Assembly (NCBI GenBank): GCA_017513095.1
Contig: JAFWDJ010000010.1
Span: forward strand, 1 to 61,111
Source: Clostridia bacterium
GTDB lineage: Bacteria > Bacillota > Clostridia > Oscillospirales > RGIG577
Length of the DNA stretch: 61,111 nt
Direction: 5' to 3'
The translations under genes and the position numbers were made by a program. This document shows, piece after piece, positions 16,904 to 25,034 of the stretch (position 1 is its first letter; each line of letters begins with the position of its first letter). The notes below the pieces were generated by a model. The model was given only the letters and a program-made list of their open reading frames with translations, had not been told where the DNA came from and ran no database searches.

Positions 16904-18256
16904 TTACTTCCCCGACGTTTCGACGGCTATTTTCAGCGCCGCCTCGCGCGTCATGGACGCAAGCGGCGCGAACGTGTTGTTCCCGACGCCGTTTATTACG
17001 CCCTCTCCGACGAAGAAGTAGATGTAATTCTTCGCCCACGCGCCTATCTGCGCGTCGTCCGAGAAGGGCGGAACGCCGGCGCTCTCAAGCTCCGCGCCCG
17101 ACTTAACCGAACCCGTCCTGCAAAGCTCGTACACGCGGCCGAGCATTGTAGCCGCCTGCTCGCGCGTGAGCGTGCCCTGCGGCGCGAAAAGACCGGCGCC
17201 CATGCCGTTTACAACGCCTAAGGCGTATGCCTTCAATACGTTCTCGTCGTTCGTATCGGTAAACGGATTTTCACCCGACGCCGCGGGCGCCGCCTTGCCC
17301 GAAAGCTTCTCGTAAAGCTTTACCGACACCGCGGCAAACTCCGCTCTCGTTATATTCTCGGTAAGGTCGGCGTTTAAAAGCACGTCGGGCATAAGGCCGC
17401 CGTCGTAGGCGCGTTTCATGTAATCCTTCGCCCAGTCGCTGCAGTTCTCCCACGGTGCAAGGTCCTTCGGCACGGCCGAGGCCTCATACATCGCCGCCAC
17501 GTCCGCCGCGTGGGATTTGAGTATATCGGCATAGGTGTGATCGAAGCTGTGCTGCTTTGACCACGCGGCGGTGTCCTCGATCATGAAATACTGATAATCG
17601 AGCTTGCCGCTTCTTACATAGTTCGCGTGATCCATCCTCACGTCGAACCAGTAATACTTGCCGTCAACGAGGACGTAGTTCCACTTGTGCTCGACCTTTG
17701 AGCCGTCGCCGTTTATAAACTCGCCGTCGATTAAGCGGCAGTCGAAGCCGAGATGCCCCAAAAGCACCGCGAACAGCGCCGAAAAGTGCGCGCAGTTGCC
17801 CGTGCGCGTAAGCATCATATCATATGCGAAGCTCGCAATATATCCGCGCGAGTCATAAGAAAGGAATATCGAGCCGTCGTTCGCCCGTGGCATGTATTCG
17901 TCCTCAAGGTCCTTTCTTAAAACTATCTCGCCGCGGTCAAGCTTTTTAAGCATCGCGTTATAGTACGTCTGTACAGCGGGCTCTATCGCGTCCTCGTCAA
18001 AGTAATACGTGCCGTCCCAGCCGTCGCGCCTGCAGTTTTTAAGTATCCAGTCGTGCACCGCGCGTATCTGCTCGGTGGGCGTCTTTCCCTCGGTAGGTAT
18101 CTCCTTTAGAATTTCATCCGCCATATAGTCGATATCGGCGTAGCCAATGTAGATGGGTATGCTGCCGTAGGCGGCCGTTTTTGCCGTCGCGCTCATCGGA
18201 AGCAGCAAAAGAAGCATTACTGCCGCAAGCGCAATCGAAATTATCTTCCTCGTCAT
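16904..18256 (-). CDS. Secreted transglutaminase-like protein with SLH repeats
   Basis: The 450-residue protein has a signal peptide (MTRKIISIALAAVMLLLLLP..., likely cleaved near SATAK). A transglutaminase-core domain occupies about 40-240. The Cys of the triad is in TGNCAHFSALFAVLLGHLGF, the His in EHKWNYVLVDGKYYWFDV and the Asp in FDVRMDH. Three SLH repeats follow at about 270-450. Bacterial secreted transglutaminase-like proteins are mostly cysteine proteases or amidases, so it may cut or crosslink surface proteins. GGGGGAT precedes the ATG. It lies 15 bases after the Nif3-family gene and may be read from the trmK transcript. Confidence 0.93.
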   Translation of the reverse strand: MTRKIISIALAAVMLLLLLPMSATAKTAAYGSIPIYIGYADIDYMADEILKEIPTEGKTPTEQIRAVHDWILKNCRRDGWDGTYYFDEDAIEPAVQTYYNAMLKKLDRGEIVLRKDLEDEYMPRANDGSIFLSYDSRGYIASFAYDMMLTRTGNCAHFSALFAVLLGHLGFDCRLIDGEFINGDGSKVEHKWNYVLVDGKYYWFDVRMDHANYVRSGKLDYQYFMIEDTAAWSKQHSFDHTYADILKSHAADVAAMYEASAVPKDLAPWENCSDWAKDYMKRAYDGGLMPDVLLNADLTENITRAEFAAVSVKLYEKLSGKAAPAASGENPFTDTNDENVLKAYALGVVNGMGAGLFAPQGTLTREQAATMLGRVYELCRTGSVKSGAELESAGVPPFSDDAQIGAWAKNYIYFFVGEGVINGVGNNTFAPLASMTREAALKIAVETSGK

Positions 18257-18271
18257 AAATATCCCCCCGTT

Positions 18272-19363
18272 TTAAATATACCGTTCGCACGCTGTGTGCG
18301 TTTCGCTCTTTTTAACGTACAGGTCCCCGAAGCTTGCGATAAGTTCGGCAAGAGGCGGTATCGCCACGTCCTCCGTCTGAAAATGGCCTGCCGCTATGAC
18401 GGACATTCCGGCCTCCTTCGCATCGAGCATCTCATGATACTTCGCGTCGCCCGTTACGAAAACGTCGGCTCCCGCCGCCTGCGCCTCGGGTATTAAAAAC
18501 GCGCACGAGCCGCCGCCCACGGCGACCGTTCTTATCCTGTCGCAGCTTTTAACGAATCTTACGCGCTCGCACGAAAGGCGCTCCTTTACAAGGCGCGCAA
18601 AGTCGAGAAAATCCGTCTCGTCTGTCTCTCCTATCTTGCCGTATCCGAATACCTCCTTCGGATAGTCGATATCGTAAAGGTCGAACGCCGGCTCCTCATA
18701 CGGATGCGCGGCACGCATGGCGGATACTATTTCGCCCGCCTTCACCTTCGGGAGTATCACCTCAAGCTTTACCTCATGAACGCTCTCGCGCTTTTCAGCC
18801 TCTCCTATATACGGATGCGCATCCGTCGACGGCGTAAACGTCCCCGTGCCCTCCGACGAAAACGAGCATTCGCCGTATTCGCCCAAACGTCCCGCGCCGT
18901 GCGAAAAGAGCGCTTCGGCCACGCGCTCTTTATCCTCCGCGGGCACGAATACGCAAAGCTTCATGTACGTTTCGACACGCGACTCGCCGAACACGCGCAC
19001 GTTCTTAAGCCCCAGCGTTTTCGCAAGCACAGTGCCCACGCCGCACCGCGCCGAGTCGTAATTTGTGTGCATGGATATGACGGCGACGTCGTTCTTTATA
19101 AGCTCGGTTATGACCCTCGAAAGCGGGTCCCTGTCCGTAATGCTCTTAATCGGTGAAAATATAAGCGGATGGTGCGACACTATAAGGTCAAACTTACCCT
19201 TTACCGCCTCGCGCGCGACGTCCGCGGTCACGTCAAGCGTGACGAGCACGCGGCCGACCTCTTTATTCGTATCGCCCAAAAGAAATCCCGAGTTGTCCCA
19301 ATCCTCCTTAATGCGTATGGGCATGTGCTCACAAAGTCTGTCGTAAATCTCACGGGCTTTCAC
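18272..19363 (-). CDS. Nif3-like dinuclear metal-centre protein (YqfO type)
   Basis: The 363-residue protein has the Nif3/YqfO pattern: KEDWDNSGFLLGD near the start and VSHHPLIFSPIKSI with the metal-binding His pair. A YqfO-type insert occupies about 125-230, and the C-terminal metal site is AGHFQTED. These hexameric proteins bind two metals. A GTP cyclohydrolase I-like activity has been proposed for some, but the role in Firmicutes is unsettled. The GTG start follows GGGAGGAG and overlaps the trmK stop by 14 bases. The trmK-nif3 pairing is the usual Firmicute arrangement. Confidence 0.94.
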   Translation of the reverse strand: MKAREIYDRLCEHMPIRIKEDWDNSGFLLGDTNKEVGRVLVTLDVTADVAREAVKGKFDLIVSHHPLIFSPIKSITDRDPLSRVITELIKNDVAVISMHTNYDSARCGVGTVLAKTLGLKNVRVFGESRVETYMKLCVFVPAEDKERVAEALFSHGAGRLGEYGECSFSSEGTGTFTPSTDAHPYIGEAEKRESVHEVKLEVILPKVKAGEIVSAMRAAHPYEEPAFDLYDIDYPKEVFGYGKIGETDETDFLDFARLVKERLSCERVRFVKSCDRIRTVAVGGGSCAFLIPEAQAAGADVFVTGDAKYHEMLDAKEAGMSVIAAGHFQTEDVAIPPLAELIASFGDLYVKKSETHTACERYI

Positions 19364-20060
19364 TTTGAATCTCCTCCCTAAGCTTTTTCATAGCGTCAAT
19401 AAGCTCTTCTGTCTCCCGCGCGCGCTCGGTCTGACCCGAACGAAGAAGGCCCGCGCGTATCTTCTCATGCTCGCGTATCCTTCTTGCAAGAAGCTCCGAA
19501 AGAAGCGCGTCGCGCTCCTCAACGAGGCGCTTTCCGATGTAGTAATACACCTCGGGGCAGTGTAAATGTACGCCCGTAAGGCGCACCCTCATCGCCGTAT
19601 AAATATGCCCCGCGTCCCTTGAGAGACGCTCCTCTTCAATCGAGAAGCCGTTTTCGCAAAGATACCGCCTTAAATCCTCCACCGAGGACTGCGGCTGAAG
19701 TATGAACGTCTGTTCGTTCGTTATGCGCGCTTTGTATTCATCTATAATCTTCGCTATCGTCTCGCCGCCCATTCCGGCGATTATAAAAACCTTCACGCCC
19801 TCGCCGATAACGCCCGTAAGCCCGGGCGCAAGCACGGTGCGAACGCCTTCTTCGCATCCGAAGCGGGCGATGTTCGCGCGCGCGGCCGCAAGCGGGCCTT
19901 CTCTTATGTCGCTTGCAAACACACGCGCGGCCTTTCCCGAAATATATAAATTTACGGCAAGCTGCGCATGGTCGCAGCCTATATCGGCGGCCGCGGCGGA
20001 CTTCGGCGTCATATCGAAGACCGTCTTAAGCCGTTCGCTCAACTTTGGCGCCTTTTTCAT
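19350..20060 (-). CDS. trmK: tRNA (adenine(22)-N1)-methyltransferase
   Basis: The 236-residue SAM-dependent methyltransferase makes m1A22 in tRNA. It begins MKKAPKLSERLKTVFDM. The SAM-binding ADIGCDHAQLAVNL is followed by ASDIREGPLAAARANI and IAGMGGETI. A coiled-coil C-terminal domain at about 170-236 is typical of TrmK. ATG 20060 has GAGGGG just upstream; a GTG two codons earlier is inside that site. It is the first gene of trmK-nif3-transglutaminase. A terminator of the preceding gene lies directly upstream. Confidence 0.95.
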   Translation of the reverse strand: MKKAPKLSERLKTVFDMTPKSAAAADIGCDHAQLAVNLYISGKAARVFASDIREGPLAAARANIARFGCEEGVRTVLAPGLTGVIGEGVKVFIIAGMGGETIAKIIDEYKARITNEQTFILQPQSSVEDLRRYLCENGFSIEEERLSRDAGHIYTAMRVRLTGVHLHCPEVYYYIGKRLVEERDALLSELLARRIREHEKIRAGLLRSGQTERARETEELIDAMKKLREEIQSESP

Positions 20061-20079
20061 AAACACCCCTCAAATTATG

Positions 20080-20107
20080 AAAAAAGCTACCGACGTTCGG
20101 TAGCTTT
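20080..20107 (-). terminator. Terminator after DUF1858 gene
   Basis: An 11-bp stem (AAAGCTACCGA with TCGGTAGCTTT) with a 3-base loop is followed on the minus strand by TTTTTT. It separates the DUF1858 gene from trmK. Confidence 0.9.
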
Positions 20108-20126
20108 GAAATCAGGATCTATAGGC

Positions 20127-20333
20127 TTAAAGCTCGGATAAATACTGATTAAGGTTTTCGATAAGCTCGTCGGCGTCGGTGCCGTGAACCATGCAGGCCT
20201 GCTCTATCGTCTCTCTGCGCGACATCGGGCAGCCCAGGCAGTGCATGCCGATATCGAGAAAGAACTTTGCGGTGCCCTTATCCATCGCTAAAACCTGTTC
20301 AATGGTGTTCTTCTTCGTAACCGTGTATTCCAT
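20127..20333 (-). CDS. DUF1858-domain small redox-type protein
   Basis: The 68-residue protein matches DUF1858. It contains AMDKGTAKFFLDIGMHCLGC, then PMSRRETIEQACMVHG and an acidic C-terminus. The CLGC pair is the proposed redox disulfide, and such proteins are often linked to hybrid-cluster proteins or iron-sulfur metabolism in anaerobes. No such partner lies nearby. An AGGAGGC site precedes the ATG. The gene is monocistronic, with terminators on both sides. Confidence 0.88.
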   Translation of the reverse strand: MEYTVTKKNTIEQVLAMDKGTAKFFLDIGMHCLGCPMSRRETIEQACMVHGTDADELIENLNQYLSEL

Positions 20334-20432
20334 CGGTGTTTGCCTCCTAATTTAGAATTTTTATTGATAATATAATATACCCGTTTTATAAAATTTGCAA
20401 GCGGTTTTAATTGCGAATTTTGTTTTTAACGC

Positions 20433-20466
20433 AAAAAAAGAGCGGCTTAATTTCTTAAGACGCCCC
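20433..20466 (-). terminator. Terminator after zinc-ribbon gene
   Basis: On the minus strand GGGCGTCTTAA pairs with TTAAGCCGCTC, with two G-U pairs and a GAAA loop, then TTTTTTT follows. Confidence 0.8.
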
Positions 20467-20497
20467 TTTAATAGCCGACTGCTTTTTCTAATAAGAC

Positions 20498-20791
20498 TTA
20501 TGCGTTCTCAGCCGCAGCAGCATCCTTCTGCTTCTGGAAGCATTCGCTGCAATAGATAGGTCTGTCGTTTCTCGGTTTGAACGGAACTCTTGCCTCTTTT
20601 CCGCATGCCGCGCATATTGCAGTGTGATATTCCTTGGGGGGCTTATCTGCGTTCTTGCGGTTCTGACGGCAGGTTCTGCATCTCTGCGGTTCGTTCATAA
20701 ACCCTTTCTCTGCGTAAAATTCCTGTTCGCCTGCAGTGAATACAAACTCTTCGCCGCATTCTTTGCATACCAGTGTCTTGTCAGTGTACAT
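20498..20791 (-). CDS. Small zinc-ribbon protein
   Basis: The 97-residue protein has two zinc-ribbon units. The first is CKECGEEFVF with CRTCRQNR, the second CAACGKEARVPF with CSECFQKQ. The second unit resembles CxxC-type DNA- or RNA-binding ribbons found in many Clostridia beside sigma factors. The middle is rich in Lys and Arg and the C-terminus is acidic and alanine-rich. A GAGGT site precedes the ATG. It lies downstream of the sigH-like gene with the tRNA-like sequence at 20828-20890 in between, and its own terminator follows. The function is unknown; transcription- or translation-associated binding is an inference. Confidence 0.85.
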   Translation of the reverse strand: MYTDKTLVCKECGEEFVFTAGEQEFYAEKGFMNEPQRCRTCRQNRKNADKPPKEYHTAICAACGKEARVPFKPRNDRPIYCSECFQKQKDAAAAENA

Positions 20792-20827
20792 TAGTTTTAC
20801 CTCGCTTTAAAAATATGTTTATAAGAT

Positions 20828-20890
20828 AACCCCGACCGGACTTCAACCGGCACCTCTGAAAACCAGTGCTCTCTTTTAAGCTACCAGGGT
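20828..20890 (-). other. Degenerate tRNA-like sequence
   Basis: Read on the minus strand, ACCCTGG (from 20890) can pair with TCGGGGT (to 20829) as a seven-pair acceptor-like stem with G-U pairs. TA then precedes a D-arm (GCTT with GAGC) with only a 6-base loop lacking the GG pair. An anticodon-like region GGTTTTCAGA follows, flanked by CACT and GGTG. A T-arm of CCGG, TTGAAGT, CCGG completes it. At 63 nt it is too short, has no variable loop, and the T-loop has G in place of C56. It resembles a tRNA with an internal deletion. It could be a decayed tRNA or a tRNA mimic in the leader of the zinc-ribbon gene. Confidence 0.55.
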
Positions 20891-20926
20891 AAATATTTAA
20901 AGTCAAACTCAAATAAGGCTTATGCC

Positions 20927-21574
20927 TCAAGCCTGTCTTCGACCCTTTGTATAATGATTACGCAGTTTTCGTTTTACTCTGAAAACGGCGTTGGCAACTG
21001 ATTTTTCGGTTTTGCCGATCGCTTCCGAGATCTCCTCATAGGACATTCCCCGAAGATAGCAGATCAGGACATTTTTTTCAAGCGGAGTAAGTAGATCCTC
21101 AAGATCATGCATGGTAATGCGCTCGTCCTCGCGTCTTATGACAAGACTTTCGGGATCGACCGTCCATCCATACGCAAAAGCCTGTAAAAGCCCGTCCGTG
21201 TGCTCGTCCCAAGCCATGTCGGGACCCACCGAAACATAGAAATTAAGCGGACTGTGCTTCTTTCGCGAAGCGGACTTCACGGCCGAAGCTATCCTGTTGT
21301 TTACACACGTATTTGCAAACTTTAAAAAACTTTTTCCCTTTTCGCTGTCATAATTCATGACAGCCATAAAAAGACCTATCATTCCCTCTTGTATTACATC
21401 GTCGCGCTCCCCGCCCGCGAAATAATACGCACGCGAAACGGCGCGAACCATGCCGGACAACTCAATCAGCACCTTCTCAAGCGATTTTTCATCGCCGGAC
21501 TGCGCCTTTTCGGCAAGCGCCGCAAGCTCGTCGTCTGAAAGCCGCAAAGCCTTCAAAGCGGTCTTGTCTTTCAC
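20927..21574 (-). CDS. sigH: SigH-like RNA polymerase sigma factor
   Basis: The 215-residue sigma-70 family protein has region 2 with GGERDDVIQEGMIGLFMAVM and YDSEKGKSFLKFANTCVNNR, the pattern of sporulation sigma-H. Region 4 is at about 155-205 (LTPLEKNVLICYLRGMSYEE and IGKTEKSVANAVFRVKRKL). GTG 21574 is chosen because the upstream in-frame codons coincide with a perfect promoter and because GGTGG sits 7 bases before it. SigH starts the sporulation programme and stationary-phase gene expression. It could instead be a paralogous sigma factor of the same group, as it is not next to rpmG-secE-nusG. Confidence 0.85.
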   Translation of the reverse strand: MKDKTALKALRLSDDELAALAEKAQSGDEKSLEKVLIELSGMVRAVSRAYYFAGGERDDVIQEGMIGLFMAVMNYDSEKGKSFLKFANTCVNNRIASAVKSASRKKHSPLNFYVSVGPDMAWDEHTDGLLQAFAYGWTVDPESLVIRREDERITMHDLEDLLTPLEKNVLICYLRGMSYEEISEAIGKTEKSVANAVFRVKRKLRNHYTKGRRQA

Positions 21575-21605
21575 TGCCTCACCACCGACATAATGTATTA
21601 TAGTG

Positions 21606-21634
21606 ATTATATTATCTTTTTTATATGTTGTCAA
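21606..21634 (-). promoter_or_regulatory. Consensus sigma-A promoter for the sigH-like gene
   Basis: On the minus strand TTGACA (21634-21629) and TATAAT (21611-21606) are 17 bases apart, a perfect match, 31 bases before the chosen GTG start. Confidence 0.88.
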
Positions 21635-21813
21635 GTAAATTAAATTTTAAAATTATATTACGAATATTTTTGTTGAAAGCGACAATCATATATGATTTTT
21701 TTAAAAAATCGTTTCTATTATCATCATTTTTGTTAATTTCTCCTATTCAAGCGCCCGAAAATGTGATAAAATAATAAAAAAACGAAAAAAGAAATCATTG
21801 GGAGGAAAAGAAT

Positions 21814-22044
21814 ATGGATAAAATTTATATCGAAAATCCTTTTTCGGCGGGCAAGTTCGAGCTTTCGGGCGGCGACAATTTAAAGGAGGCGGCTGCTGAT
21901 TTTAAAAGCATGCTCGACGCCGCGGAAGAAAAAATGGAGAGCTCCATAAATACCACCGTGGAGTTTCTGGCATGGGACGAGATAGACCGCGCCGTATTGA
22001 AGATGATAAATGTATACCACGTGGACGTAAAAGAAGTATATTGA
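21814..22044 (+). CDS. Hypothetical protein, 76 residues
   Basis: The product begins MDKIYIENPFSAGKFELSGG and ends MINVYHVDVKEVY. GGGAGGAAAAG precedes the ATG, which supports real translation. It has no signal peptide, membrane segment or Cys. The sequence is acidic, with a helical stretch (AAADFKSMLDAAEEKMESSI) in the middle. I do not recognise a family. It is divergent from the sigH-like gene and ends 65 bases before the promoter of the tRNA-Thr genes. No clear terminator was seen. Confidence 0.7.
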   Translation: MDKIYIENPFSAGKFELSGGDNLKEAAADFKSMLDAAEEKMESSINTTVEFLAWDEIDRAVLKMINVYHVDVKEVY

Positions 22045-22109
22045 GAACGCTTTAAGACTGCGGCATAAATTCGTTGTCAGGATTTTTTCAAGCAAAGTTG
22101 AAAATTATC

Positions 22110-22138
22110 TTGACAACGGGTTTTTTATTTTATATAAT
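22110..22138 (+). promoter_or_regulatory. Consensus sigma-A promoter for tRNA-Thr pair
   Basis: TTGACA at 22110-22115 and TATAAT at 22133-22138 with a 17-base spacer lie 22 bases before the first tRNA. A perfect promoter is expected for stable RNA. Confidence 0.93.
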
Positions 22139-22159
22139 AGCTAATGTTCTCAAATAAAC

Positions 22160-22235
22160 GCTGTCTTAGCTCAGAAGGTAGAGCACATCCTTGGTAAGGA
22201 TGAGGTCGGCAGTTCGACTCTGCTAGACAGCTCCA
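22160..22235 (+). tRNA. tRNA-Thr (anticodon GGT)
   Basis: A complete cloverleaf is visible: acceptor GCTGTCT with AGACAGC, D-arm GCTC with GAGC, anticodon stem CATCC with GGATG around TTGGTAA, and T-arm GGCAG/TTCGACT/CTGCT (one G-U closing pair). The 3' CCA is encoded. Anticodon GGT reads ACC and ACU threonine codons. Confidence 0.97.
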
Positions 22236-22248
22236 ATCAATGCGATGT

Positions 22249-22270
22249 ATGCGGGATTTATGTCCCGCAT
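22249..22270 (+). other. Spacer hairpin between the two tRNAs
   Basis: ATGCGGGA pairs with TCCCGCAT around a 6-base loop in the 39-base spacer. There is no T run, so it is more likely a processing or folding element of the tRNA precursor than a terminator. Confidence 0.5.
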
Positions 22271-22274
22271 ATAT

Positions 22275-22350
22275 GCTACCGTGGCTCAGCAGGTAGAGCA
22301 GCTCACTCGTAATGAGCAGGTCGTCCGTTCGAATCGGATCGGTAGCTCCA
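22275..22350 (+). tRNA. tRNA-Thr (anticodon CGT)
   Basis: The acceptor is GCTACCG with CGGTAGC, the D-arm GCTC with GAGC, and the anticodon stem GCTCA with TGAGC around CTCGTAA. The T-arm is GTCCG/TTCGAAT/CGGAT with one G-U. CCA is encoded. Anticodon CGT reads ACG. Confidence 0.97.
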
Positions 22351-22351
22351 A

Positions 22352-22384
22352 AGCGGAAGTTCGTTTTACGAACTTCCGCTTTTT
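22352..22384 (+). terminator. Terminator of the tRNA-Thr operon
   Basis: A 13-bp perfect stem (AGCGGAAGTTCGT with ACGAACTTCCGCT) with a TTT loop runs into a T tract directly after the second tRNA. Confidence 0.95.
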
Positions 22385-22445
22385 CGCGGCTTTGACTTAA
22401 ATATAACCAAAAATAAGATTTTTTCGCCGTTTTTTATTATTACAT

Positions 22446-22476
22446 TTGACATATTTTCAAAATGTGATATTATAAT
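22446..22476 (+). promoter_or_regulatory. Probable promoter of the LuxR-type regulator
   Basis: TTGACA at 22446-22451 is followed by overlapping -10 candidates TATTAT (16-base spacer) and TATAAT (19-base spacer). The start codon is 66 bases downstream. Confidence 0.6.
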
Positions 22477-22541
22477 ATTTGAAATAATTTTATATGATAG
22501 TATTCATACTGTCACATGGGTTTTTCGGAAAGTGAGTTATT

Positions 22542-25034
22542 ATGCCTAAACAGAAGAAATACGATACGAATACATTATACTTCAGAAAACAGGTCAGAGA
22601 TAAAATAAAAAAGATACCCGAGTATCCCGTAACGTACGTAAGCGCGCCTTCGGGATTCGGCAAGACGGTAGCGCTTAAGGACTTTTTCGACAAGCTTGCC
22701 GCTCCGAGAGTCTTTTTTATAACGGTAAGCGACTATTATCCGCAGGAGGCATGGTCAAAGGTATGCCTTGCCATTCAGAAATTCGACAAGACCTCCGGCG
22801 AGCTGCTTTTAAGGATAGGATGTCCCACGGAGGATACCCTGGAGGACGCCATCAAGATAATCGACACCATCTACTGCCCCGATGAGATGTATATAATCAT
22901 CGACAATTACGAGCTCTTAAATCCCCACATCTCGGGCGACGTCATTTCCGCTTTTGCCGACCATAACGCGGGCGGTCTTCACATCGTTTTGATTTCGAGA
23001 AACGAGGACGTTGACTTTGCCGCTTTTAAATCTCAGATACTGTGGATCTCACAGGATGATTTCAGATTCCGCTCCGACGACATAAAGGCATATTTTTCGC
23101 GCGTCGGCGCCCGCATAAGCGACGAGGACGCGGAGGCGCTCTGCGATACGACGAAAGGCATGGCGGCGGCCGTGCATCTCAATCTCTTAATACTTATCAA
23201 AACTAACGCGATTGCCGATGCGTCCGACATGAACGAGCTTGTGCGCACGGCGCTTTTCGATCCGCTCAGCGACGAGGTAAAGGACAGGCTTATCTTATGC
23301 AGCTTCTTTGACTTCTTCACACTTGCGCAGGCAAGCGCTGTGCTCGGTATAAATACGCCCGTCGAGTCTCCCGAGGAGCTTTTCGGTGAAAATACGCTTG
23401 TGCGCTTCGACGAAGCGCGCGGCACGGTGCTTTTCCACAACTTCCTTCGCGATATGCTCATAAGAGAGTTCCTAAAGCGCGATGACGACTTCAGGCGCAA
23501 GGTCGTAAAGGCCGTGGGTGACTGGTACCGCGAGCATGATGAGCTTATACCGATAGTCAAGCTCTGCATACGCGCGGAGGAGCCCGAAATGGCGCTCTCA
23601 GCCATCGCCGAATGCGGCACGCTCATAATCGAGCGCTTCCACGACCCCGTAATAACGAACTTTATAAAGCACGTCGATAAAAAGATTTTAAACGCGAATC
23701 CCGAGGCCATGAGCGTTATCGCGATGGCGCATTACTCGCTTAACGAATTCTTCGAGTATTATCGGATGATAGACCGCATAAAGGCGGTGCTCAACTCCGG
23801 CACGCTGTCAAAGGAAGTGGCGCATTACGTTTCCGGCATGTATTATATGCTGGAGGCCTTCGCAAGATTCAACCGCATCGACGAAATGGCCGAATATCAC
23901 GCGCGCGGCTACGTGCTTTTAGGCGACAAAGCAAAGACGATGGTCGGCACCGGCCGTCTCTGGACGGGCGGCGCGATATCCGTGCTTTATATGTTCCACC
24001 GTGAGCCGGGTCTTTTAAATCAGACGATAGACGAGCTTGAGCGCATGCTTGAAACGTATTACCGCCTTTCAAACAATCACGGCTACCCCGCCGAGCTCGT
24101 TATGCGAGCCGAGGCAATGTTCTTGCGCGGCGAATATGAAAACGCCTACGTTCTCGCAAAGCAGGCGTACGGCCTTGCGGAGTCGCAGGGAATGAAGGAA
24201 ATAATGCTTGCCGCGGCGTTTTTGCTCTCGCGCACGACGTTCATGCGCGGCGACGGCGAGCAGATGTATAAGATAATTTTGAACCTCGAGGTCGATATCA
24301 TAGAAAACGCCGTCGACGCGCAGCTCTATCCGTCGATAAAGCTTTGCCAGGCGTGGGCCAACATGCGATACGGCTACTTCGACTCCATCCCCGAATGGAT
24401 AAAGGAGGGGCGCTACGGAAAGCACTTAAACTTCATCGCGCAGCCTAACGCCGACATCGTACACGGCGCGTGCCTCATCTTCTCGGGACAGCACAGGCGG
24501 TATCTCGCAAGCTTCGACAAGATCATGCGGCGCGCCTCCTACTTCCCGACCGTTATGGCGCAGATTTACGCCTACGTTCACGCGGCGATAGCGCACGAAA
24601 GGCTGGGACATAAAAAAGAAGCCGAGGAAATGCTGAGCCTCGCGCTCAAAACGGCAATCCCCGACCGCATCTATCTGCCGTTCGTTGAATACGGCGACCG
24701 CACGCTTACGATACTTGAGCGCGTCGATCTTTCCGAGGAGCATAAAGAGAAGATACGCGAGCTCGTTTCCTATGGCATCGAATCGTACAAAAAGACCGTC
24801 GCCATGCTCAAAAAGCTCGGCGTCGGCCTTACGAAGCGCGAATACGAGGTGGCTTATTTCGCATCCAAGGGCTTAAATAACCGCGAGATAGCGCAGCGTC
24901 TGTCGATATCCCAGTCCACGGTTAAGCGCGAGCTTGAGCGCATTTACGAAAAGGGCGGCATCGAGTCGCGCGTACAGCTCCCCGCAATGCTGCTTCGAAA
25001 CAAGCCCTACGATTACAGGGGCAAGACTTATTAA
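22542..25034 (+). CDS. MalT-like LuxR-family transcriptional regulator (STAND type)
   Basis: The 830-residue protein has a nucleotide-binding N-terminus with Walker A-like SAPSGFGKTVAL at about 34-45 and Walker B-like MYIIIDNYELL near 125. A long helical repeat region follows at about 330-750. The C-terminal LuxR-type helix-turn-helix is at about 765-825: LTKREYEVAYFASKGLNNRE, then IAQRLSISQSTVKRELERIY. MalT-type STAND regulators bind an effector and ATP, oligomerise and activate transcription. No target or sugar operon lies next to it, so the signal is unknown. The stop overlaps the end of the convergent YdcF gene by four bases. Confidence 0.92.
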   Translation: MPKQKKYDTNTLYFRKQVRDKIKKIPEYPVTYVSAPSGFGKTVALKDFFDKLAAPRVFFITVSDYYPQEAWSKVCLAIQKFDKTSGELLLRIGCPTEDTLEDAIKIIDTIYCPDEMYIIIDNYELLNPHISGDVISAFADHNAGGLHIVLISRNEDVDFAAFKSQILWISQDDFRFRSDDIKAYFSRVGARISDEDAEALCDTTKGMAAAVHLNLLILIKTNAIADASDMNELVRTALFDPLSDEVKDRLILCSFFDFFTLAQASAVLGINTPVESPEELFGENTLVRFDEARGTVLFHNFLRDMLIREFLKRDDDFRRKVVKAVGDWYREHDELIPIVKLCIRAEEPEMALSAIAECGTLIIERFHDPVITNFIKHVDKKILNANPEAMSVIAMAHYSLNEFFEYYRMIDRIKAVLNSGTLSKEVAHYVSGMYYMLEAFARFNRIDEMAEYHARGYVLLGDKAKTMVGTGRLWTGGAISVLYMFHREPGLLNQTIDELERMLETYYRLSNNHGYPAELVMRAEAMFLRGEYENAYVLAKQAYGLAESQGMKEIMLAAAFLLSRTTFMRGDGEQMYKIILNLEVDIIENAVDAQLYPSIKLCQAWANMRYGYFDSIPEWIKEGRYGKHLNFIAQPNADIVHGACLIFSGQHRRYLASFDKIMRRASYFPTVMAQIYAYVHAAIAHERLGHKKEAEEMLSLALKTAIPDRIYLPFVEYGDRTLTILERVDLSEEHKEKIRELVSYGIESYKKTVAMLKKLGVGLTKREYEVAYFASKGLNNREIAQRLSISQSTVKRELERIYEKGGIESRVQLPAMLLRNKPYDYRGKTY

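Noticed and set aside
20828-20890. Functional selenocysteine tRNA
   Set aside because: A UCA triplet is present, but a bacterial selC is over 90 nt with a long variable arm; this element is 63 nt with no variable arm.
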